This document shows positions 8,311-12,610 of a DNA stretch of 12,610 nt, piece after piece (position 1 is the first letter of the stretch; the number at the start of each line of letters is the position of its first letter). A program made the translations under genes and the position numbers. This stretch comes from an uncultured Eubacteriales bacterium. GTDB taxonomy: Bacteria > Bacillota > Clostridia > Oscillospirales > Oscillospiraceae. The DNA lies in the NCBI GenBank assembly GCA_949744025.1, contig CATJWA010000255.1, positions 1-12,610 of the forward strand. Reading direction: 5' to 3'. The notes below the pieces were generated by a model. The model made no database searches. It was not told where the DNA came from and worked only from the letters and a program-made list of their open reading frames with translations.

Positions 8311-10587
8311 ATGGCAGACAAAAACAATTACTGCGTAATAGCCGTTTATGGAGGCGAAAAGCCGGTGCTCGATGCGGCATTGGAGTTTCTCGAGGAGACA
8401 GAAAATACATACGAGGTTTTCTGTACACGGGACGAATTGCTGCTGGTTTATCCCAAAGCTTTGTCCAATGGGGACGCGGAATCCGCGGCACGCGCACTGT
8501 CCGAGCGGACGGGAGTATGCACCGCCGCTGCATACGGCATTCCGGGCGCCGACTGCCGCTTTGCCGTATACCGGCGCGGAGAGGCCATAGCGAGCGCCGA
8601 TTACAAGGACGGACGAAGGCTCGGTGCGAACGGCATTGAGCAGCTTGCGGGAAATGACGCTCTCAGCCTGCCGGAGCTGGCATTTCTGCCGTGGGACGCG
8701 GATCAGGAACGCACAGACGATTGGGAGCAGCTTGTATGCAGGGATATTTTTCATCTCAGCCCGACGCCCCCTCCCCCCGACAGGGGCTTTTACGCACATC
8801 TTGACGAGACCGCGTCAAGTGAAAAGATAAGCGTTTACTTTTACAGAAAGAAGCCCCTCTCGGAATTTACACGCTATTATCAGGAGCGCATAAAGCTACT
8901 GTTCGGCAGCGCACGGTCCCCCGGCATACTTGAAAAAATAAGCCGCATACCTGAGCTCATAAAGCCCTCATCTAATCACATTGGCACCGAAAACACGTTT
9001 CCTCCTTATGAGCTGGAGCTTCCGCGCTATATAAAGCGGCCCAATTACTACGAGATTCTGCCGGACGGTCGAATTATTCCGTGTGAAGACCCTGACGCAT
9101 ACTACAGCGGAGATACTCGCTACAGCCGGTATGAGCCGTTTATACCTTCTTGTTATTGCGCGCTGTACACCTCTCTGGAGGAGCTCGGATACAGGCAAAT
9201 CGGTATTGACGGCAGCGGCCAGGTTTACGTTTGGGCCCAGGGTAAGGGTATCTATATTTTTGATGTTGAACTGACCTATTGTAATTTCGAGCCCACAGCG
9301 GAGGACTTTATTGCCTTCTACCTGAACAAGGCCGGCGATATGTGTATGCTCTTCACCTGCGGAGAGGACGGCGCCGCGGCGATGGACGCTTGCCGCGTCT
9401 CCTGCAAGCCGTATCTGCCGGACAAGCTCCTGCCCCCGCTGAAGCCCCCTGTGGAAAATGTCAACTATGCAAGCTGCCATATCCGGCGGGGCGGAAAATG
9501 CACGGTGCCTTCCAAGCTCATAAAGCTGCTGTCTGAAAGACCCGGCCGCAGCTATAGAATCCTGCGCGAGGAGAGCGGCCGCTTTCTTTCGCTCTACGGC
9601 GTGGAATATGAGGAGGTATGCGCGCTCGCACTCGAGCTGTCGGTGCTGCTGCAAACAACTGTGCTGGCGACATACGGGACTAAGCACGCTTATTTTCATG
9701 TAGACGATAAGCTGAGCGTTTTCAGCCGCGGAGAGCTGATTGTGGAGATGGGTCATCATGAAGGTATTCCGCCGCTTACAAACAGCAGCCGAGGCAGTAC
9801 GGAGCTGCTCAATGATAAGCGAATGGACCCGTGGACAAGAAAACAAGTGACAATGTCCATGTACGGAGACTTGTACTCCAACTTGATTTTTATGCATCTG
9901 TACGGAGAGTTTCCGGACACTTGGAGGCTGCGCGTTTACCAAACTGCATCCGAAATCGCGGCGGAAAATATTGAGGTAATCACCCTTATCAGGCAGGCAC
10001 AGCCGTGGGACAAGGACCAGAGGGAGAAAATGCGTCCGTTTTTCCTGAGCGCCGCGGCAGGCCCGGATGCTGTTGAGTTAAGCCATCTCAGGGGCGAGTT
10101 GGCCGACCCCTGCCTGCTCAGATGGTTGTATATGCCGCAGAATCAGAGGCTTACCCTGTACAACTATGAAGGTTATCTCAACGAGCGCGAGCTCGCCAGC
10201 TATGGAATCGCCCCCGACGGCGCAGTTGTGCCGTGGGATGAGAGCATGGCCGAAAGGCGCGCGGAGCTTCCCAATTTTTCTGCCCTGGAAAGATTCTCCG
10301 AAGAATATGATATGAAGCTGCCTTATGACTACTCAATCATAGGAATTGATGGCAGAGACCGGATTTATATTGAACACGAGAAAAACGGAATCTACATCAC
10401 AGACAGGGACCTCACAGCCTGTAAATTAGTAAAATTTACGAAAGGCATTGAGGGCTGGTATCAGAATGAGGCGGGTGAGTTTTGCTTCTTCGCACGGAAC
10501 CGCAGCGAGTACGCCAAGCCGGACAACTGGGTTTACAAAATCGTGTTTGACAGCGAGGAAGGGGGCGGAGATATTGAGCTGGGATGA
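8311..10587 (+). CDS. Unrecognised soluble 758-aa protein made of two ~380-residue repeats
   Basis: Starts at ATG 8311 behind GGAGGG at 8298-8303 (7-nt spacing). There is no signal peptide or membrane segment, so it is probably cytoplasmic. I do not recognise the family. The protein is an internal duplication. TAAAYGIPGADCRFAVYRRG (Y75) matches VLATYGTKHAYFHVDD (Y455); YEILPDGRIIP (Y247) matches YGIAPDGAVVP (Y631); IGIDGSGQVYV (297) plus GIYIFDVELTYC and LNKAGDMCMLF matches IGIDGRDRIYI (677) plus GIYITDRDLTAC and QNEAGEFCFFA. The offset stays at 380-384 residues. Each unit seems to hold a small alpha/beta domain followed by a beta-rich domain. The 91-aa gene overlaps its 3' end. Its place behind an RHS relic, and its cytoplasmic nature, suggest an orphan immunity-type protein; this is inference. 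Confidence 0.87.
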   Translation: MADKNNYCVIAVYGGEKPVLDAALEFLEETENTYEVFCTRDELLLVYPKALSNGDAESAARALSERTGVCTAAAYGIPGADCRFAVYRRGEAIASADYKDGRRLGANGIEQLAGNDALSLPELAFLPWDADQERTDDWEQLVCRDIFHLSPTPPPPDRGFYAHLDETASSEKISVYFYRKKPLSEFTRYYQERIKLLFGSARSPGILEKISRIPELIKPSSNHIGTENTFPPYELELPRYIKRPNYYEILPDGRIIPCEDPDAYYSGDTRYSRYEPFIPSCYCALYTSLEELGYRQIGIDGSGQVYVWAQGKGIYIFDVELTYCNFEPTAEDFIAFYLNKAGDMCMLFTCGEDGAAAMDACRVSCKPYLPDKLLPPLKPPVENVNYASCHIRRGGKCTVPSKLIKLLSERPGRSYRILREESGRFLSLYGVEYEEVCALALELSVLLQTTVLATYGTKHAYFHVDDKLSVFSRGELIVEMGHHEGIPPLTNSSRGSTELLNDKRMDPWTRKQVTMSMYGDLYSNLIFMHLYGEFPDTWRLRVYQTASEIAAENIEVITLIRQAQPWDKDQREKMRPFFLSAAAGPDAVELSHLRGELADPCLLRWLYMPQNQRLTLYNYEGYLNERELASYGIAPDGAVVPWDESMAERRAELPNFSALERFSEEYDMKLPYDYSIIGIDGRDRIYIEHEKNGIYITDRDLTACKLVKFTKGIEGWYQNEAGEFCFFARNRSEYAKPDNWVYKIVFDSEEGGGDIELG

Positions 10588-10849
10588 ACGGTATGATTAT
10601 GATTACACAGACCGAAACTACACGCAGGAGCTGAGCCAATGTCTCGCGCGCTATATTCCACACCAGATAATCTGTGTCCGCAGCTTGATTGACAACGCGA
10701 AAAAAGATGACAGATATGCGTTTGAGGTGGTTGAGGAGCTTGAAAACGGAACCCGCAGGAAAAATATATATTTCCCCGCGGGTTTAGGCACCTACGGCTT
10801 TTGCTGGCTCGACATGTACCTCGGCGTCTATGACAAGCGGCTGAGGTGA
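10574..10849 (+). CDS. Small 91-aa hypothetical protein overlapping the 758-aa gene
   Basis: Reads MSWDERYDYDYTDRNYTQEL and continues to YLGVYDKRLR, ending at TGA 10847-10849. I chose TTG 10574, which overlaps the upstream gene by 14 bp and lies 8 bases after an AGGGGG (10560-10565 region); this arrangement suits translational coupling. The frame stays open further upstream, and an ATG at 10448 is possible, but that extension lies wholly inside the 758-aa gene and reads like shadow sequence (Arg/Ser rich). The protein is acidic and aromatic at the start, has no signal or membrane segment, and resembles no family I can name. Size and coupling suit a small immunity or accessory protein. It could also be a remnant of a longer protein. 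Confidence 0.6.
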   Translation: MSWDERYDYDYTDRNYTQELSQCLARYIPHQIICVRSLIDNAKKDDRYAFEVVEELENGTRRKNIYFPAGLGTYGFCWLDMYLGVYDKRLR

Positions 10850-10931
10850 TTTCAGATTGGCAATGGGTTTTGCCATGTTTATAGTCAGGAGCGCACGTAA
10901 AGCCACCGCAAACATTCAGCACAAACCCAAG

Positions 10932-11029
10932 CAGGGCGGGGCGTCACCCGCTGTCCCGTCCTGTCCCAGACACTCCTGCACTCACGCGCTGCACTCTATA
11001 TTCCGCACAACGGTGCCCTTGAAATGAAA
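10932..11029. repeat. 98-bp interspersed direct repeat, copy 2, with hairpin
   Basis: Second copy of the element at 8158-8255, same orientation, 2774 bp away, starting 83 bp after the stop of the 91-aa gene. The right hairpin arm (10950-10963, gctgtcccgtcctg) is identical to copy 1. The left arm (10932-10945) differs at four positions; two of these keep pairing as G-U wobbles, one repairs a mismatch of copy 1, and one breaks a pair. The loop ACCC is unchanged. Outside the left arm, 8 of 9 differences between copies are transitions. Confidence 0.85.
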
Positions 11030-11044
11030 TACTCAGCAACCCAG

Positions 11045-11078
11045 AAAACAGGACTTGCAGTTTTATAAGTCCTGTTTT
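11045..11078 (+). terminator. Intrinsic terminator, possibly bidirectional
   Basis: Perfect 12-bp inverted repeat aaaacaggactt / aagtcctgtttt with a 10-nt loop (gcagttttat). The A-run on the left and T-run on the right would allow use in either direction. It lies about 195 bp after the 91-aa gene and just behind repeat copy 2, and plausibly ends the transcript of the 758-aa/91-aa pair. Confidence 0.65.
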
Positions 11079-11079
11079 C

Positions 11080-11492
11080 CCTGTTATGTGCTCCGATGTC
11101 TTTGGCCTCTCTCCTCACCGCAAAAACTCACCCCAAATTTTGCCCAGCGACTGACAAATGCGCTCCATTATCTTAGCCACAAAGCATTGTCAGACGGCCA
11201 ATAAAAATTAAAAAGGCAGCCATGCCGCGCGGCATAGTCCGCACACTGTAAGTGCTGTAGTGCAACAGTTATTCTTATTCGCAACGCAGCCAGAAAGGAA
11301 TGCCGGCACTGCCATCTGTGATAAGCTTTTAGTATTCCATACTCCCGCTTAGAAAACACAAAAGCCTTTACACCTACTATATGGAATACAGGCGGAAATA
11401 AAGTAATCCTCCCCTGACTTCGTTCAGCTTACGAAAACGGGGATGATTATGATTTGTCCGGAATACTACAAAATAAATGCATATATCGAAGT
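11080..11492. other. Gene-free stretch with scattered inverted repeats
   Basis: No frame here has a ribosome binding site and a protein-like composition, and I see no tRNA or RHS relic. It holds a 14-bp perfect palindrome (atgccgcgcggcat, 11222-11235); a 10-bp inverted repeat gtattccata / tatggaatac (11332-11341 and 11380-11389, 38 bp apart); and a nested pair aatcctcccc / ggggatgatt (11405-11414 and 11439-11448, one mismatch) that encloses ctgacttcgttcag. Such dense symmetry would fit an element border or regulatory RNA, but nothing identifies it. Confidence 0.5.
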
Positions 11493-11535
11493 AAAAGCCC
11501 TGTAAAGATCTTTACGGTCTTTACAGGGCTTTTTT
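11493..11535 (+). terminator. Strong intrinsic terminator
   Basis: A 16-bp perfect stem, aaaagccctgtaaaga (11493-11508) with tctttacagggctttt (11518-11533), 9-nt loop, followed by a T-run to 11535. No gene ends close upstream (nearest stop at 10849, and another terminator lies between), so it either closes an untranslated transcript from 11080-11490 or acts as a leader attenuator for the gene at 11651. Confidence 0.85.
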
Positions 11536-11597
11536 ATGTCGACTTTTGCCGAATTATAAGAAATCCAAACGTCCCTAATCTTCCCCTCTGCCGCGGT

Positions 11598-11643
11598 CCT
11601 CCGTTTCTGATATTTGCCAACCACAAATATTCAGAAACGGAGG
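11598..11643 (+). promoter_or_regulatory. 19-bp hairpin that hides the ribosome binding site of the sigma-like gene
   Basis: Left arm 11598-11616 (cctccgtttctgatatttg) pairs with 11624-11643 over 19 bp with a single bulged T; the loop is ccaacca. The right arm ends in GGAGG (11639-11643), the only ribosome binding site for ATG 11651. Folding would therefore block translation. There is no T-run, so termination is unlikely. A possible -10 box, TATAAG (11555-11560), lies between the upstream terminator and this hairpin, without a convincing -35. Confidence 0.75.
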
Positions 11644-11650
11644 AAATGAA

Positions 11651-12196
11651 ATGTACAAAAGATATTTCAGAAAGAAAGACCCCGAATGCAAGCCCGAGGA
11701 AGTCGAATGGATTGAGATGTCAGGCGAGGAGTTTTACAGCTATGTAACCTCTCCGGATGGTAAGAGCCGGCACTTCATTGATATGGGTGATGTCGTGCTG
11801 GAGGCCACAGAAGCACAAGCTCGAAAATACAGGGAGGAATTGAATCACAGTTATTACATACGAGCCTGCAGCGACGGCCATAGTCCGTTATCCCTCTATT
11901 CTATTAAAGATCAAAACGGATGCTGCGGTGAGGAAGTGCTCATAGATGAATCGCAGGATGTTGAATATCAGGCCATTATGCGCATGGATGCTCAGGCTCT
12001 CTATACCGCACTTGCTCAATTAGATCTTTTGAGCTGTAAACTTATTTTTTCGCTGTACTTAAGCAAAAATCGCAAAACTGAGCAAGAACTTGCTGAGGAG
12101 CAAGGCATTTCTCAGGCTGCAATCAGCAAGCGAAAAAAGAAAATTCTCAAAACATTAAAAATTTTGGTTATAAAAATCCAAAAAAGTCAGCAATAG
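11651..12196 (+). CDS. Sigma-70 region 4-like helix-turn-helix protein, 181 aa
   Basis: Starts at ATG 11651, 7 nt after GGAGG. The C-terminal third resembles sigma-factor region 4: ALYTALAQLDLLSCKLIFSL, then the helix-turn-helix KTEQELAEEQGISQAAISKR (142-161) and a basic helix (KKKILKTLKILV). The first 110 residues are acidic, lack sigma region 2, and contain EVEWIEMSGEEFYSYV and DMGDVVLEATEAQARKYREE, which I cannot assign. Proteins of this shape are frequent in clostridial mobile elements and act as DNA-binding regulators; whether this one binds RNA polymerase is unknown. An overlapping ATG at 11646 leads into another frame and is not the start. It is probably monocistronic: strong terminator upstream, weak hairpin downstream. 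The AT-rich 3' half contrasts with the GC-rich sequence after 12230. Confidence 0.82.
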   Translation: MYKRYFRKKDPECKPEEVEWIEMSGEEFYSYVTSPDGKSRHFIDMGDVVLEATEAQARKYREELNHSYYIRACSDGHSPLSLYSIKDQNGCCGEEVLIDESQDVEYQAIMRMDAQALYTALAQLDLLSCKLIFSLYLSKNRKTEQELAEEQGISQAAISKRKKKILKTLKILVIKIQKSQQ

Positions 12197-12201
12197 AAAG
12201 T

Positions 12202-12229
12202 GAGAGGAGAAAACATGCGTTTTCCTCTC
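12202..12229 (+). terminator. Hairpin after the sigma-like gene, weak terminator candidate
   Basis: An 11-bp stem with a 2-nt bulge (gagag plus gaaaac, pairing with gttttcctctc at 12219-12229) and loop atgc starts 5 bp after the stop at 12196. There is no continuous T-run after it. Its position suits a transcript end. Confidence 0.45.
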
Positions 12230-12283
12230 CTGTTCCTTGAAAAACACCGCGGCAATGCGGTCATATCCGGCGACTGAATAACG

Positions 12284-12598
12284 TCAGCGGACGAGCCCCT
12301 TAAAACAGGAAAAGCGATGCGGAGGATGCGCCAGGACCACCTGTGCAGGTTTCCTGCATAAAAGACGGCCAGACAAGGTGCCCAGCGGTTCCCATCCATC
12401 CAAAAGCAGGCTTGGCAGCCTGTTTCGCAACGACCCCGTCCGCCTACAATGGTACCCCTGCCCAGCCACAGACTCAAGCAATGGGGGCAGCTCGGAGAGA
12501 TCCTCGGAGGGGTGAAATTCCCGGAGTGTGCGCCAGCACAGTTCAGCTTTGCCGCCCTCGGCTCGGGTAGTAGTGTCGAATAGAGCCAAGCAAAACAA
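12284..12598 (-). pseudogene. Possible minus-strand gene fragment, unassigned
   Basis: The minus strand reads LFCLALFDTTTRAEGGKAEL and then CWRTLREFHPSEDLSELPPL from 12598 to about 12480. The codons look used, and the stretch is protein-like (charged, with SEDLSELPPLLE). After about 12460 the frame turns Arg/Gly/Cys rich and loses that character, as after a frameshift or deletion. A TAG at 12604-12602 stands just upstream in frame, and there is no clear start or ribosome binding site. A small hairpin at 12404-12425 lies inside. It may be the remnant of a mobile-element gene; chance is not excluded. Nothing else is seen in 12230-12610. Confidence 0.25.
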
Positions 12599-12610
12599 AT
12601 TCTACAGCAG

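Noticed and set aside
7986..8327. Minus-strand open frame across repeat copy 1
   Set aside because: The corresponding frame in repeat copy 2 has a stop codon, and there is no ribosome binding site; the conservation belongs to the DNA or RNA element.
11080..11450. Search for a tRNA gene as an integration target beside the palindromes
   Set aside because: No cloverleaf, T-loop motif (ggttcgaatcc-like) or CCA-type end was found on either strand.
11454..11747. Plus-strand open frame starting before the strong terminator
   Set aside because: It crosses a terminator and the RBS-hiding hairpin, overlaps the sigma-like gene in another frame, and has no ribosome binding site at its start.
12187..12477. 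Minus-strand open frame overlapping the end of the sigma-like gene
   Set aside because: Cys/Trp/Arg-rich, improbable composition, no start signal, and it runs through the hairpin after the sigma-like gene.

Overview
The window reads as a piece of a moderately GC-rich member of the Clostridia (Bacillota), most likely a gut Oscillospiraceae-type bacterium. This rests on codon choice, strong GGAGG-type ribosome binding sites, a Gram-positive style RHS/YD wall protein, WG-repeat and SLH-like sequences, and a sigma-region-4-like helix-turn-helix gene of the kind seen in clostridial mobile elements. The taxonomic call is an inference; no rRNA or core gene is present. All confident genes lie on the + strand.

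Region 1 (2-5842) is the 3' part of a very large RHS/YD-repeat protein. It has about 61 YD motifs, a short Asn/Gly-rich linker, an RHS core ending in the cleavage motif PxxxxDPxGL, and then a 376-residue C-terminal domain I do not recognise. The DNA falls abruptly from about two-thirds GC to about one-third GC at the DPLGL boundary, which is the usual signature of an exchangeable polymorphic-toxin tip. The 5' end is missing.

Region 2 (5897-7909) follows 54 bp later and is probably co-transcribed. It encodes a membrane-anchored protein with WG repeats, a Cys-pair motif and an SLH-like tail. By position it is the candidate immunity or partner protein of the toxin tip.

Region 3 (7910-11040) looks like a displaced accessory module. 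It starts with a strong inverted repeat next to a short relic of RHS coding sequence. It continues with two overlapping genes, a 758-aa soluble protein built from two copies of a unit of about 380 residues and a 91-aa protein. The gene pair is bracketed by two direct copies of a 98-bp element that carries a hairpin.

Region 4 (11040-11650) has no gene. It holds two intrinsic terminators, several inverted repeats and a 19-bp hairpin that hides the ribosome binding site of the next gene. Region 5 (11651-12196) is a 181-aa sigma-factor-like DNA-binding protein. The last 400 bp carry no secure gene, only a possible minus-strand gene fragment.

Taken together this is a polymorphic toxin locus (RHS delivery protein, variable toxin tip, adjacent partner gene, downstream orphan immunity-like cassette with an RHS relic) lying next to what may be the edge of a mobile element. 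The least described parts are the toxin tip, the duplicated 758-aa protein and the 98-bp flanking repeats.
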